Positions 13,451 through 27,900 of a stretch of 64,000 nucleotides of DNA are shown here, piece after piece. The number at the start of each line of letters is the position of its first letter. The first letter of the stretch is position 1. This stretch comes from Antedon mediterranea (taxonomy: Eukaryota > Echinodermata > Crinoidea > Comatulida > Antedonidae): assembly GCF_964355755.1 (NCBI RefSeq), contig NC_092679.1, forward strand, positions 5,268,001 to 5,332,000, in the 5' to 3' direction. Under the pieces are notes generated by a model. That model was given only the letters and a program-made list of their open reading frames with translations, searched no databases and was not told the origin of the DNA. Position numbers and translations under genes: made by a program.

Positions 13451-14140
13451 GTGAATTGTACTTTGAATGAAACTTTAAGCGATTTGTATCACGTCTCTGA
13501 CACCTTAAGTGACAACAGATTCAACAAACGATATGACCCCTTTGATGACCCTGCTTAAATAATGCATACAGAATTTTAATTTTCAGTTATTAGTGTAGGT
13601 TCCCGCGATAATAGACGGAGCATAGTTATTGTGACGTCTTTCTCCAATTTATAATATTTTGAAATAAATATTATTTTATAAAAATTATTTAGTTATAAAT
13701 GGCTATCTAATTATATACGAGTTAATTAATTGGTTATTTATTTGGAAATGTAACATTATTAATATTAATCATACTATCTAATAGGATAATAGTAATGATG
13801 ATTGTTTATTGGTGTCGTTACGCACCTCGTTAACAACTCAATGTCCTATAAAACTGATATTCTTATAGATAGAATAGTAATTATTATGTCAGCCTCAATA
13901 GATGATCAAGACCTCTTTCAATTTAACAATAAACTTGTTAAAACAGAAATATAATGATCAAATGACCAAACTAATTATTTATTACGGCCCCTCACACACT
14001 TTATTTACGACAATGCTAACGTAATTAGGTTGAAATAATATTAACAGCAATAAAAATGAACGATAAAGGATTCATAAAATAATGAAACTCAAGAAAGCAC
14101 TGTTGTTATGATTATCAGATTGCACGGGTTGATAGGCCGC
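13451..14140. other. AT-rich non-coding stretch
   Basis: Nothing recognised. Confidence 0.5.
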
Positions 14141-14147
14141 TTATGAT

Positions 14148-14330
14148 TGGTCAAATAAATTGCTGGTGTGCACATTGCGTTGCGTCATATGAATCTAGAA
14201 CTCGTTCGACGTAACGTAAATTAAACGCGTTTTACAAACCAATAGAATTAAATCGCAGAAATTTTCGTTTGAGTGTAGTTCTTTTATTGGTTGACATCGG
14301 CCCAAAATAAAGCACTTAAGCGCATGCTCA
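14148..14330. promoter_or_regulatory. Cluster of CCAAT boxes with an NRF1-like site
   Basis: GATTGGTCAA at about 14148, ACCAATAG at about 14239 and TTATTGGTTG at about 14284 are CCAAT-type sites on either strand. GCGCATGCTCAG at about 14320 resembles NRF1. This mix is typical of housekeeping promoters, but no transcript can be assigned. Confidence 0.25.
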
Positions 14331-15314
14331 GAATAAAACCAGGTTGTACATGGTAACAGATTTCAAAGCTATTGAGTGATAACATACCAATCTGGTAGTT
14401 TAGTAAGAAAATACGATATCTGATCAGGGTATCTACATCACTGGATTCTTTACATAAGATTGATTGGCGTATAATTCAATCATATCGAGTATTGAAATCT
14501 AGAAAAACTTGAAATCCCATTTATCTTCTACTTTAGATCGTGTGGTTTCGATAGAAAGCCAACGCACATGTATTCTTTTCACTAGACAATTAAACGGGTG
14601 TACTTTTTCGCAATTTTGAGGTCAAGTGTACCGTTAATAATATTTTGTTTAAACCGTAAATGATAAAACCAATTGTTCGAACAATTTTTGAGGTACCAGT
14701 ATACAGACCTAGTTTTGAAGATCACGAGAAATGAAGATATGTAGCGATGCGTAGCTTTTGAAACGAAGCAAAAAACAGCTGGCATTAATATGTTTAGGCC
14801 TATCAATTTTATCTCCACTAGGGTTCGAAGTACTAATTAGAAAATTGGAATTTTTTAATATAAATGTAATTGGTCACCATATTCCCTTGTTGTCAAATCA
14901 AATATCATAGACTTATTGTGAAGATAAACCCATTAATGATGAAGCGTACATTATGTTTGACGACGTATCAGGAGAAACATTATAGATAGTCTTAACAGGT
15001 GTCACGTGTATTTAGGATGACACTACAAAGTGGTTTTTAATTACTTTGTGTTCTCGTAAACTATTTTGATTATTATTATTATTATGTGTAATGCTTGTCA
15101 ACATAATTTTCTTAAATTTTATGAAAAAATCTGTCAAAGTATAGAATTACTTTTTGAAATAATTAGGACTGTCGTTGATTTATTAGTGTCACATTTGCTG
15201 TGAAGGGTGTGAATTAAATAATGATTCAGTACAGTACTGAAAATATGTCATTACGATCATTTTTAGTATTATCAATATCATTATTACTGATTTAATCATA
15301 ATCAGATTCATGGT

Positions 15315-15360
15315 TATACCATGGAGGAAAAATAAATTTATTTTTTCCTCCATGGTTATA
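15315..15360. repeat. Short near-perfect hairpin
   Basis: Arms of about 20 bp built on CCATGGAGGAAAAA and its complement meet at an AATAAATTTATT centre. One base is inserted in one arm. Confidence 0.8.
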
Positions 15361-15404
15361 CTGTAACCATCGTAATCGCCACAAAAATCTTGACGTCCGG
15401 GCAA

Positions 15405-16140
15405 TCTTTATTGCATCATCATTATCAGTCGACCCTCAACATCAACATCATAGTATTGGTGATACCAAGAACATTCAATCTCATCTTTACAAACCATCCT
15501 ACATATTGCATTTTGTTCATTCCATGATCGTCTTGATTGTCCCTTAATTTGCGGTGACTTTTGAAGTATTGTCATTTTTTTCTATTGAATTATCATAACA
15601 AAATCTCTTGTTTCATGAATAATTTGACATAAATACATTTGAATTACATACAAATTTATATTACACAATTGTTTGCATAACATTCCATTACCTGCAAAAT
15701 GATGGCACAAATGTAGAATAGTCTCAGCAGCAGTTCATTAACAAGTTGAATTACATCGCGATCTTAAGTGTTTTTACTGTATTCAATTGAATCACCTGTC
15801 TCATTCATAAATCTTAAACAAAAACACGTTAAAGAAACGTAAAACGTAACATTGATAATTGGCATTCATTTGGATTTTTTGTGTACAAAACTGTATTGAT
15901 GTCAGTATCTTAGAAAATAATAAATAAAACCAAGCAAGGTCGGATGTAAACACACACTAAATTGCGCACTTTGATTTCTCGGAAAAAGCAGCAAAATGGA
16001 TTGTATTTTGGGTTGGAAAACTTCTATGCATGGCTTCTAAATACCAATTTCTATTTTCGATTTTGTAAACCTTTTTGGAACTTTGAATACAGAGAATGTT
16101 TTTATTTCAAACATTCATATTATAAAGGTTGACAATGAGG
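15405..16140. other. AT-rich non-coding stretch
   Basis: Nothing recognised. Confidence 0.5.
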
Positions 16141-16182
16141 TGTCCCATGAATAGGGGTGTTCCGAAGTAGGGATTCTAGTAG
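16141..16182. mobile_element. Fragment of pogo-like MITE
   Basis: TGTCCCATGAATAGGGGTGT, then AGTAGGGATTCTAGTA, parallels the right half of the intact element at 55525-55651. The left half is lost or too diverged to see. Confidence 0.5.
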
Positions 16183-17329
16183 GCCTACTTATCGACAAAG
16201 TCATTTTATAAAATAATAACAGTAATAAAATACCCAGGCCGAAACATTCATATAAGTTTATTTCACAAAACATATATTATTGCGTGTGCGCACACGAGGA
16301 GTGTTGAGAAACTTGATCATATTTCAGAGGTAATTAAAGAAGTTTTAATTACCACTCGTTGCAACTTTTCTTTCTTTATTATTTAGACGAATGGACGAAC
16401 AAAGACAAGTTATTTGGACCAACTGGAACGCGTTCAAAACCAAGACGGTTTAACGCTTGGTGGAAAATGTGCTAAACGCGGCGCAAGTACCACGGCTTAA
16501 CAGAGTAGCCTGTAACTTGGACAGCAGTGTAATTAGGATTTACTTAAGATATTCTTCTTCTATGTCAGTTGTCAATCATGTTAGTCGAACAATAGATGAT
16601 CGTACTTGACATTTCTCCTTATTATGATTGGCAAAGCTAATAATATCAAATAAATGGCCTTCTCGCACAGCACTTCAAATTGTATTTACAAAAAAAAATT
16701 TTTATGTGGGCAACTGTTTGAGTCAGTCAATGCAGGCAGCGCTGAATGTATACATTTTTGGTTCAACCTATTTCACTATAGATATTTTCTATTTATAAAT
16801 GAAAAAATATAATATGCATGTCACACTGTAGGCCTAAATTGTAAAAAGGTTCCATTTTAAAGAATTTGATTTAATTTAATCGATCAAAAATAAGCTGGAT
16901 ATTATAAAAATGGACTTCTAAATTATATTTTTTAACAGTTTATTTTTGTTAACACGTCTTCATTTTCAAACGAAGCTTATTAAAATTGAAACCATATTCT
17001 GCTATTGCTATATATTTCAAATCAAATATCGATAATTGATAGGATGTTGTTGAATATAGGTAACAATAGATGGACATCTATATAGCTAGACTTACAGGTA
17101 TTATGACCAGATATCGGTTGCTGAATCACTTATCATTTTATCATATCACTATCAAGAAGTGAAATTTTAGATTCAACTGACAACGATGAGGTAGCTAAAA
17201 TACCGATTAAGAGATGTGATATTGAATTAAACACTAATTGATCAATTAAGTATTACATTTGTTTATTTGTTTATTTTTCTTGTTTATTAGTATGTAATGA
17301 AATCTAGAAAGTTGTAATTTGCTAATCGA
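16183..17329. other. AT-rich non-coding stretch
   Basis: Nothing recognised. Confidence 0.5.
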
Positions 17330-17775
17330 TTCACTGACTGAATAAGTACAGCCATGACTGTAACTAAATGACTGACCCCTGGACGGTACCGTACTCGATT
17401 GAAGACTGAAAGAATTACTGACTGGTTTAAACTAAATGACTTTAATTTGAACAAACTGATTCACTAACTTTGAACAAACTGAGTTAATGACTTTGAACTG
17501 ACTGACTTTGAACTAACTAACTAACTGACTATACACTAACTAACTAACTAACCGATTGACTTTGAATTAACTAACTGACCGTGGAACATACTTAGTAACT
17601 GGATGACTTTGAACTAACTGACTCAAACTTTGAACTAACTAACTAACCGACTTTAAATTAATTAAAACTTACTTTGAATTAACTAACTGACTTTTAACAA
17701 ACTAATTAACATATTTTGAACTAACTGAATGACTTTGAACTGATTGATTCTGAACCAACTGACTGAGGACCAACT
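17330..17775. repeat. Degenerate ACTAACTGACTTTGA-type tandem repeat
   Basis: About 445 bp built from variants of ACTGACTTTGAACTAACT, ACTAACTAACTGAC and GACTTTGAACAAACTGA. Unit length varies with a 4-bp undertone (ACTA/ACTG). It is an old, eroded minisatellite. Confidence 0.8.
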
Positions 17776-18394
17776 TTGATAATAACAAGGAAGAGTAAAA
17801 TTTGTAATTTCACTGATATAGTAACATAGACAATAAAGGTTTTTTTCTATAAAAAGTTACAATGTTCTGCAAAGTATGAATAAATAACAATTCTTGTCAT
17901 TGAATGAAGAGCACGTGAACATTTTAAATCTCAACGTGTTTTATTCGAGTTAGATGATGAAGACATTAATATTTACAGTATTACAATATTGGTTTTTGGT
18001 GACCCTTGACCTCTTATTGTCACACTTAAGCAAGACGTGTGGAAATAAATGAAATTTTAATGAAAATTGTGCAAAAAAAAAATTTCCAACCAACTGTTAT
18101 TATCATATTAGTATATCATAAAAAAAATCTTACCATGATGTAGTATAGTAAAAATATGTCCTAGGCTTGAACAATCGAGGTGTTTGTCTTTCTAGAAATA
18201 AGAGAGATGTACAGTAATCTTGTCATGTACCCGAAATAGATCCTCTTGACTTGAAATTGTAGAAATTAATCTGAAATAATAAACGAAAGAATTATAAATA
18301 AAAATAAAAACAAGATATGACTTGCTTCATCAAAATGAAGATACTGATTACTTTGCTTATAAAAAGAGAAAGCATTATTTAATTAAGCACACAT
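17776..18394. other. AT-rich non-coding stretch
   Basis: Nothing recognised. Confidence 0.5.
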
Positions 18395-18455
18395 AAGTTT
18401 ATTTCATTTATATTGATGTATTCGGGCCAATGGCCCATAATAAATGGTATAGGCA
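18395..18455 (-). mobile_element. Probable retroposon 3' tail fragment
   Basis: On the minus strand GGGCCATTGGCCCGAATACA runs into an A-rich AATGAAATAAA tail. A related GGGCCAGTGGCC to A-rich tail occurs at 59308-59350. It resembles the 3' end of a non-LTR element or SINE; the parent is not identified. Confidence 0.35.
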
Positions 18456-21310
18456 ATGCTCCTAGAAAAGAAAGAAGATTATGATGAAGATGGTTATAAC
18501 AATATAACAATAAGAATGATTTTAAAACAATAGCCTGTACATAACAGTTATTATTGCCACGTTAAATTATATTTCTTGACAAACTTTCTTTGTCACTTAA
18601 GAAGTATCAAATTACACGATTCACAATGAAGCCTGGTAACTATTCAGAGCTATAACATTTAATGTCTTCAGTTTGGTTTATATCAAGTCACACGTGGGGA
18701 GTTTATTATTAATAACGTACAATAATTCATTCTGCATTACCTGAGTTGGTCGCTTTTTTCTGCTGGCACTTTGTAACCAGGATTTTTTTATAAACTCAAC
18801 TCTACCAGCAAAATCCTTTTTGATTTAAGTGTTTTAATCTTTAAACAAAGATTACTATGTTTTAATGACATACATGCAAAATAAATCTGAACTTGATGTT
18901 GTTAACAATAGCATTATAAACAATTTCCTTACACTATTTGTTTGTTGACGATAACTCATAATTAGTATGCTTTTAGTTTTACTAATTTTTGCTACATGAG
19001 ATTAATTTTGCAGTAAAACCATGAATATAAAATATACATTATTATACTAATAGTAATACTAATTTATTATGGTATGTCAGTAAAAATACCAAAAGTCATA
19101 TTGACGTACATTTTGTTAACAAGTAGTAGTATGAAGCGCCACAGAGCGATTACTAAATTTGAAACCTACAATGAGTTTAATATGTACATCAACATGTGCC
19201 TCTGTATATTGTACATTCGTAACATTGAAAAAACCTCGCATCCAGGATTAATATACCTTTTATTTAATGAGCATAGGATACGATTAATGTCTACAATGGG
19301 TTAGATATGAATCTATATTGCGGCTTATTCGATTATCAATCCTTCTGTCATCGTTCTAAAGTTTCATAACAAAAATAGGGTTCTGTAAAATAGTGTTCTA
19401 AAAAGTGCATTTACATTGTAGTAAAGTACTCACGTTTCTATTCTTTGTATTGTTACGTCAAATACGAAGAAGATTATATCTTGTTCTAGATGACCTACGA
19501 TAAATCAAAAAGGGGATTTACCTATTAACTTGTAATTTACTTTGTTAATGACCCATTTGTACACCCGATATCAGACAAGCATTTGTATAATACAGATAAT
19601 AGTCACTTTTGTGAAAAAATAAAGTAAGGTTAGGGCTATCGTCTCTTCATATCTGTGAAACTTAATTCAACATATCTATGACACAAACGGGACTTAATAT
19701 AATAATAATTATAATGACAATAGCGAAACGAGATTGTGTTTTAGGTTTTGGTAACAAATAAACATGCAGTAAGTGCGATACGGTACATGTGTTAGATACA
19801 ATATTTTGTTGCAAATTGTACAATTATGATGTTGTTTTGCATATAAAGAATTATCAAACTTAGGCCTATTTGTTACTTTTATAAATCTTTCCAATTTAAT
19901 AATAAAAAGTGGATATATTTGAAACAGACCATTTATGTTTTCATTAAAAAATCGATAATCAAGTAAGGGATGTTGCGGTCCTTTTTCAAGTGACCTGTGT
20001 CCAGTTGTCCGAACGAATAATTACCGCGTAATTGTAATCGAGGATACATGGGGCAGGGTGCCGGTACTAAGGACAGGTGGCCAAATATTGGACATCTGAC
20101 CAGTCCTGTTGAGAGGTTTACTGATATGTAGTTGTCAAAAACACGTCAATCATGTCTCTATTCACCACTGCAGCTGTACATTTCCAATTATGACTACTAC
20201 TAATTCGGGAAAACTTGATATGAAGAAGCTAATTTGATTTTTAGGGCCTGTCGATGCAGTTTGGGAACGGTTTTGACAATAAACATTGAATGCCACCATC
20301 GGTAACTTATATTTACACATCTGAGAAACTGTTAAGTTAAATATGATTAAGAACATTTAGGCCTATATGGTTTTTCATAGAATTCTCAAGCGTGTATTTC
20401 CAAAACAAGGATTTATGGTGGTTGGGGCTAATAAATATACCTACCTCAAAATAAAAGAAAAATAGCAATAAATCGATAACATTTTATTTATTACGAAGCA
20501 AAAACATGAACTGGGTTGAAATTAAATGGAAGTATGACGATAAATTTGCATCGGCTTTTTATATACAGGACACTAATACCAAGATAGAGCGGTGAATATC
20601 ATAATTCGCTACTCATGTCATTCAATACGGCCGCAAAATAGGTATTGATGACATATAATCTGAATAACTTGAATGAATTGAGACAGTATAAATCTATGTA
20701 TAATAGCGTCACCTTGATTTGTTTTAACCCTCGTGTTTATCTACAGGTATCGTACAGTGTTTTTGCTTTTCTAAATGCTTTACTGAAATGAGTAATACAG
20801 TGGAGTAAGGATATTCTGCACTCCATGATAATTAATACAAATACAGTAAACAAAAGTTTGGTATTGATATGAGCAGCCAATAGGGCCAAAATAACTCTCA
20901 AGTTTGCCTACAGGTATGTGCAGTTAGCTTTTCTAAATACTTTGTAAGTACATTAATTAAATTATCCCAATAAGAAAGGAGCATCAGTCAGTGTTGGAGC
21001 CTGGTGCCTAGATAGTATGGGATGGGCAGCCATTGGCCCAAATATTATTCCCTCAATTTTATCAGTTACGGTAGCGTTTCTAAATACAATTATGGATTAA
21101 AGAATAAACTTTACTTCATTTATAATGTAATTTGTAAGTAGAAGTCTGGTACAGCAAGGTGGGCAGGCACCATGGCCAAAAACAAAAACTAAAGGTAGGC
21201 CTAATAATAGTTATTGTACGCCATCTCGACCCATGTGTTCTAGATTGTATTAACAATACGGAGAATACGATTAAAGAAGGGAAATCTTACATAATTGTAA
21301 CATAACATGA
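18456..21310. other. AT-rich non-coding stretch
   Basis: Nothing recognised. Short frames at 19074-19304 and 20162-20356 have no domain signature. Confidence 0.5.
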
Positions 21311-21360
21311 TTTATACTTATAGGTCCTTCGGCTATTTATACTTATAGGTCCTTCGGCTA
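21311..21360. repeat. Two perfect 25-bp tandem units
   Basis: TTTATACTTATAGGTCCTTC plus GGCTA occurs twice head to tail without mismatch. Confidence 0.95.
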
Positions 21361-21510
21361 TTTATTTACAGAATATAATATGAATGGACGTAATGATACC
21401 AAATTAACGCCACTGATGGGCATGCTATCTATTCCACTTTGTTATGCTTTATGCTATGCTAGTTACTTACATAAGGGCCTATCAGTTGACTAAAATACCC
21501 GATTCAAAGT

Positions 21511-21807
21511 TTAAAGATGTATTGTCCCCCTGAAAAAATAATTATTGAATTTTTTTTGTTAAATATGCCATTTTAATGTCAAATTGTAATTTAAAGCAAA
21601 AAAATAGTCAAATTGGCTGCCAGCCAATAGATTTTTGGTTGAATTTAACCATTTATTTTGTCATTTTATAAGTGAAAACATTTTTTTTTTTAGTTTTGTT
21701 TTTCTACAGAAGTCATCAACTTTATTAAAACTACAAAATAACCTATTCAAAGTCTAATTTAATTAATCTTCATTGTTTGATGTTTTTGAGGGACAATACA
21801 TCTTTAA
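21511..21807. mobile_element. MITE family B, intact copy
   Basis: A 297-bp element with inverted ends TTAAAGATGTATTGTCCC and GGGACAATACATCTTTAA. The interior has TTGGCTGCCAGCCAATAGAT and TAAGTGAAAACATTTTTT. Its interior is shared with 44359-44664 and, diverged, with 7395-7560. The TTA/TAA symmetry at the ends suggests a PIF/Harbinger-type target. Confidence 0.8.
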
Positions 21808-24800
21808 CGGTTCTTGTAAATAAATACATTCATTAAATTATGCCAAATAGAAGCAGGATGTGTTGCCTATAGCATTATTGAATAATTCACAATGTTCCTT
21901 CTAATGTTGCTTTATATAGTGTTGCTTTTCAGTATACGATTAGGCCTATATAAATTTGTTTTAAATACATCATTGATATAATAAAAACTTTGTATTCTTT
22001 ATATAATTGTTCGTGTGTATAGTATGTCACCGTCTCGGATTACTTTGCGTTCATCGTCATTGTTACAATCTCTACGACGAATTTATTTCATCGATAAACT
22101 AGGTATCTGCTTTACTGCATCTTCCTCTTTTTTTAAAGTAGGTTACAAAGATAAGCTAATTACAAACTCGATGTTTCCTTAAAAAGAAAAAAAATGACTG
22201 TAGCAATTCATCATAATCGTATGTACACGATGAAAATATAGAAAACAGCGTTAAATGTGTTTATGATTACATTGAGCTTGTTTTCTTAAAAAAGCTGAAA
22301 GTATGTCGTTCGACCTACTACTGCTCCATTAAAAATGATTTTATATTTTTCTTTTTGTGAAATTCGAGACGTTCAAGAATCACGGGTACATTATTGGGTA
22401 GTAGTTGCAGTATGCTTTTAACTATTTTCACTATATCCCCAAGGTGATGCCTTATTATGAATCTTCCGAAGATCATTAAAATAAAATTCTGGGCTTATAA
22501 TATAAAGTTGCTAAGAATGGGCTGAAAATTCGTTTCTATTTTTCATATTATTATGGATTATCTGTAACTTATAATGTCGAATTTAATTGAAAGATGATAA
22601 TTATCGAAATTAACCAAGAGAGCAATTTCACTAAACAAGGAATTATGGATATAAACAATGTTTTTTTTCCTTTTTCAAAACAACAATCTCGAATCTTTTC
22701 ATTTCTTTATTTTACGGAGGAAGAGCAGCTTCATCAGGAACTGAAGAAAGAAATTCATTCTTCTGTCAAATCTCTGAGAAGTAATCGTGTCATAAAGAAG
22801 GGTGAAGTAGTTAGTACAAAATGAAACCAAAAGAAAGAATGTCACACAAAACTGAACATTTTTATAGCAACTTTTAACAATTAGGCATCGAAACAGTAAA
22901 CAAATTATAAATATCCAAAATTTGAAACAAAACTAATATTTATTGTGGTTTTTCAAGAGAGGGTATGTATGCAAATATTCTTGATACACTATTTGTTGTT
23001 CAAATTAACAGGTATTTCAGAATTATACGAACTGGATTTGAAGTCGTTGATTTCGTTTCTGACGTCAGAAGAAGAAAGTTGACGTTTCTTATAATTATTG
23101 GTAGGTCTTTGTTCTCCTGACACATATCATCCTCTATCTTCTGACTAAAGATGGACATTATACCAGTTAGAAAATAAACACAGGTCTTTTTCTAAACAAT
23201 CATACGTAGCTTCAATAATTAATACGTTTTTCTTGCTGCAATAATGAGGACAAACCACGTGCGATACATGCCGTCCGAGCAACCTTGAAAAGCTCAAATG
23301 AGCTATTCGACGATTTACCCTGCTCGTGAGGTCAGAAACGACTCGTCTCAAATTAAAATTAGAGGTTTCGAAAACACAACTTAACCATTATCTGTAACTT
23401 GATCACATTGCTTGTCTTGCTACACGGCCGCCTTGTATTTACGCTTTGCTTCAGGGCCTCTCATTCCTAGGCCGAGCTAAGGGGTACCCGCCAGACGAGG
23501 GTTTCGAAGCGGACAAAATGCAATTTATCTCTACAAACATGTCTTTGTTTTAACGCGATATCAAATTTCTAGTAATGAATATTTAATTAATACTGAAAAA
23601 CGATTGCCATGATAACAAACCTAGCGTACATGATTGGATATTTCAAACAGTATGTTACAACAGTAAAAACCGTAGATTATTTTATCATTATTTGTTCAAT
23701 TATCGAAATGTCAAAAACATGCAACTATTAATTATACAGGTTAAGTAACAAATCCATTAATTTATTATCATTACTACTCAAGTTGATATTATTTATTTTA
23801 AATTCCCACTAAGAACATACACAATACAATTAGGCAATAAATTATTCAATAAAATACGTATGTGATGAAATAGATACAGTCATATAATATTTCGTTCTGT
23901 TATCTTACGAACACTTGAAGAAAATAATTTTCCAACAGAAAAAAATGGCATATGTTGAACCTTATAAAGATACGGATGCTACGGTGTCGGGTTACAGATA
24001 CACCAATATTGAGATTTTCATATCTTACTTAACAATAATTAGGCGAGATAGCATATTCTTCGATATGTTGGAGAATTAACGTTCTCTACAGTAACCTGAT
24101 ATACTGGCAAACACACTGGTCCCCCAGGCTCTCCGTCTTTTACATATTACTTTGTTTCTTGCTGTGGAGTTTATGAACCGTCGAGTATTTTTTATTGTCG
24201 TGAATCACAAATTTCCCATATCGTCATTTATTTATTAAACAATATTTCAAAATGGTGATGCTACCCACTAGCGCATATCATTAGAAACAAGGATTTTTTT
24301 ATAGATATTACAACTCATAAGGTATGATATCAAATACATGAATACAAATATTTAACGAAAACAAAATAAAGTTACCAGCTACAATTATTCTAGCAAATAC
24401 CTAACTAATTGGTAAACAGTAAAATATCGGAACATTTGGAACGAAATGGTAAGAAAATAATAATAATGTATATGCATATGATGATGGTGTGGTGATGACG
24501 ACATCATTATAAAATACCGAAATATACAGAACAAAATATAGGGTTAAACTAATTTATTTATAACAAATAAATTACTACTCAGAACTGAGGCTTACCAAGC
24601 CAAGCAATGGAACTCTCGAAAGACCATAAACAGATCTGCTAAAAAAAAACTTTAAATACTTGCTGGTACGAAAAGAAATGAACGTGTTGTAAAACATTCT
24701 TTCAGAGACTTATCAACCTCTGTTCAAGAGAATCTCAAATTAAAGTCTGAAACAACTGCAGTTATAGAAGCTATAGCGTGCAATTATAATGTTCTTATAC
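21808..24800. other. Non-coding stretch with one full CRE
   Basis: No gene recognised. A palindromic TGACGTCA lies at 23060-23067. A GC-rich patch at about 23420-23520 stands out but was not identified. A 76-codon frame at 22594-22824 has no recognisable domain. Confidence 0.45.
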
Positions 24801-24900
24801 ATGGTTGCAGTCGCGTGTAATTTGAGTTAGTGTTTACCTACCGACCGACCAACCGACCGCCCAACCATCCGACCAACCGACCGACATAGTGAGCTGTAGA
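24801..24900. repeat. Dispersed GACC-rich repeat, copy 2
   Basis: ATGGTTGCAGTCGCGTG, then GAGTTAGTGTTTACC, CCGACC/AACCGAC units and ACATAGTGAGCTGTAGA. It is collinear with copy 1 at 9805-9897. Confidence 0.7.
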
Positions 24901-27900
24901 AATACACTGAATTCAAGAAAAGTTGTTTGGATCGGGGTGTTAAAAACTATTAATTATTACAAGAAAACGTTATACAGTACTCTTAAAGTCTTATCCGTGT
25001 TCAGACAGTCAGTAGCCAACTAAACTGATTTATCGGACTAGAGGTTGGAGGAAGGGATGACTGCAGTAATACTGGTTATAGATTGTTTAAAGATGTTGAG
25101 TTTGTATATATCTGGTTCATTACATTATGTAAATCAACATAATTAGCTAAAAACATGTATAACGGTATCTCATAAACAATGACCCATGAATACGTGCGCC
25201 TTATTTAACGACAAGATCATGTTTCGTCCAAATCCCTTTTTTCTCACTCACATAGGTTTATATCCATTGACGTGCCATAAACCGGTTGCCAGCAAATTAT
25301 CATGATTATGATGTTGATAGAATAAATTTTAGCTAGGATCGTATTTCTCAACATGTACGCACCGTGAATCGAATCAAATCATTTGGGAACGTTGCATGTT
25401 TATGGCCCAGGACATTACGAATATTGCTGAGGAATATGGCAATTTGATAGCTGTTAATACTAATACAACACCCAGCATCACTGAACTGTTTTATCAAGGA
25501 GAAATGTTAATGAAAAAACGAAACAGAAATAATAATGTTCGTTAAAATGATTTATTGGGTAGTAGAAATTGTTGTTTATTATCAACATTTGTGTCTTTCT
25601 TTTGTACAATATTTTAAAAAATAAAACAAATTTGAATAAATGACTATATTTTACATTATAATTATTATGTATTGTAGGCCTACAATTTCATAATAATCAA
25701 ATCAAACAACATAGATTATTACGCAATACAGGTAGTTAATTTGCTATAATTTCTATCAGGATGCGTTACCGTACGTTATTATTATTGTTATGGTATTATT
25801 TAAGTTATTATAATAGGCATGCCTACATAACTTAACTAAATGGAACTGTATCATCAGTATGATATAACCAGTGTACATTTTATGAAACTTTAAATAAAAC
25901 ACCAACGATGACATATTTTCACCTCAATCTCTCAAGTAACAGACTTCTTAATAAAGAGGTTAATAGATTAAAAAGGTGATCATGAATAGTGTTTCTTTAA
26001 CCCTTTTTTTTCAGATTCACTGATAACTATCAGAAGAACATGTGGTCTCCAGTGACGGCAACGGGAGAGTCTTCTTTCTATTTCTTGTTTTGTTTTTGCA
26101 GGTGCCCCGTAACCCTGCTATGACGTATTCACAGTTCTATTTCTGACCTCTGCGTGCAGTCGAATTATCATGAAACCTTATACGATAGACTGCTGAGAAA
26201 CCAGTGAGTATGAGGCGCAATATAGTCAAGCGTTATTTGCCACGCGTTCATACGGTTCCAACTGCACTGTAATACGGTATAGATTATTATGACATTATAT
26301 TACCATAAATATACAAAATATGTATTACAAATAAAATAAATAACACAATTTTACATTTTATCTACAACTAGGGTGATATTTGTCCGATATGATAGGCCTA
26401 AGAATCAAAATAATTGAGCGAATTTCCATGTATACAATTTGCGCCTCATACACGAGTCACAGCAAATAAATTATCGTATCACTTATTTTAAAACGCAACG
26501 ATATTTCGTTGAACCTCAAAATTGATTAACAGATAACCTAGTATTTTCAATTATTTACTAATATTCTACATTCCGTCACAGCATGTGACGTATTTATTTA
26601 TTTTCTGTACATGAATAAATAAAGGTAGGCCTACACGAAATGTTGGTATTTGTTTTATTAACAGTTTTCAAAATCATAATTAAAAATGTTGGTTCAGTTT
26701 GGTTAATTACGTCATTAACTCCGGCACCCTGAGTTCAACATACTCTCTCCAATCTTTACCTTCGATTATGTTTCATTTATATTGATATTTACTTTAACAA
26801 TATGTGTTGTTTAACATTTTAAATATTTGAATAAGAGTGGGTCAACAGTATGTACAAAAGAGAAACATTGAAGTAGACCTATGTTAAGTAAAAGTAATAG
26901 CAACGAGTGTGTAGGCCTCTCTACCGCTTTTTAGGCCTATTATTCCTGGTGCTTCACCCCGTAAGTAATTCAAACCATTTGTCAGTGGAAAGCAGACAAC
27001 GATATTTTGATTTGTTACAGATATATGAAACTTGAATTTGCAAATTTAATGTTATACAGTGTCTTCAGTTTTAATTTATCTTATGATTTGTAAATGACCA
27101 TCTTTCCGAAGAATAATACATATGATTTGTACGTAGAATGAAACCGAACGGACCTCGATATAAGATATTTTGCGAATCAATGCACGTATGCCTAAAGAAA
27201 ACATCTTTATAATTTCACAGCAGAAAAAAAGCTAAACTGAGTAAGTTGCTTTGTAGTAGAACAAAATAAATTCGAATTCAATTATTTTGTTGTCTTTAGT
27301 GCAGCGTATTTTTACGTCTGATGTTTTACTACTCAAAACGGATGATATTAATGTATATAAAACCCAATCGTTCGGTTCTAAAGGCTACGACACATCGGAT
27401 TTCTACAACTTCCCTCAGATTGAAATTGGAGTCTGATTCTCTAAAAATTGAAAGCATAAAGCATAGCTGAATACATACGGCTATTGTGAGAATATGAGGA
27501 CTTGACAGAGAATCCTATGTCATATCGTGTCGTAAAAAATGTAATTTTAGCAAACACTCTTTTACAAATTGAAGATTAGTTGTTATAAAATAGAAGATAT
27601 ACGACATGAAGGAGCATGACAGACCTTTACTTAACACACTACTCCTCATTAGCACTTAGTTTTAATTACTTTAAACTCAAAATGATACCAATGCATGATA
27701 TTCTTGTAACGAAATATTTCATATAATATGGTTATAATGTTGCACGTTTTATGATACTTTAGTAGTTTAGTTATTACGAAGAATTGGAGCATAATAAACT
27801 TATATTTTAAGATTGACATTTTGACAATGTATGATCTATTGAATGTAAACAATTAGACATGGAGAGATTAGGATAACGATGTGGTATTCCTGTATTATAG

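Noticed and set aside
26014-26135. Two strong pyrimidine-rich AG acceptor-like sites with an open frame between
   Set aside because: No donor or downstream exon and no recognisable protein.
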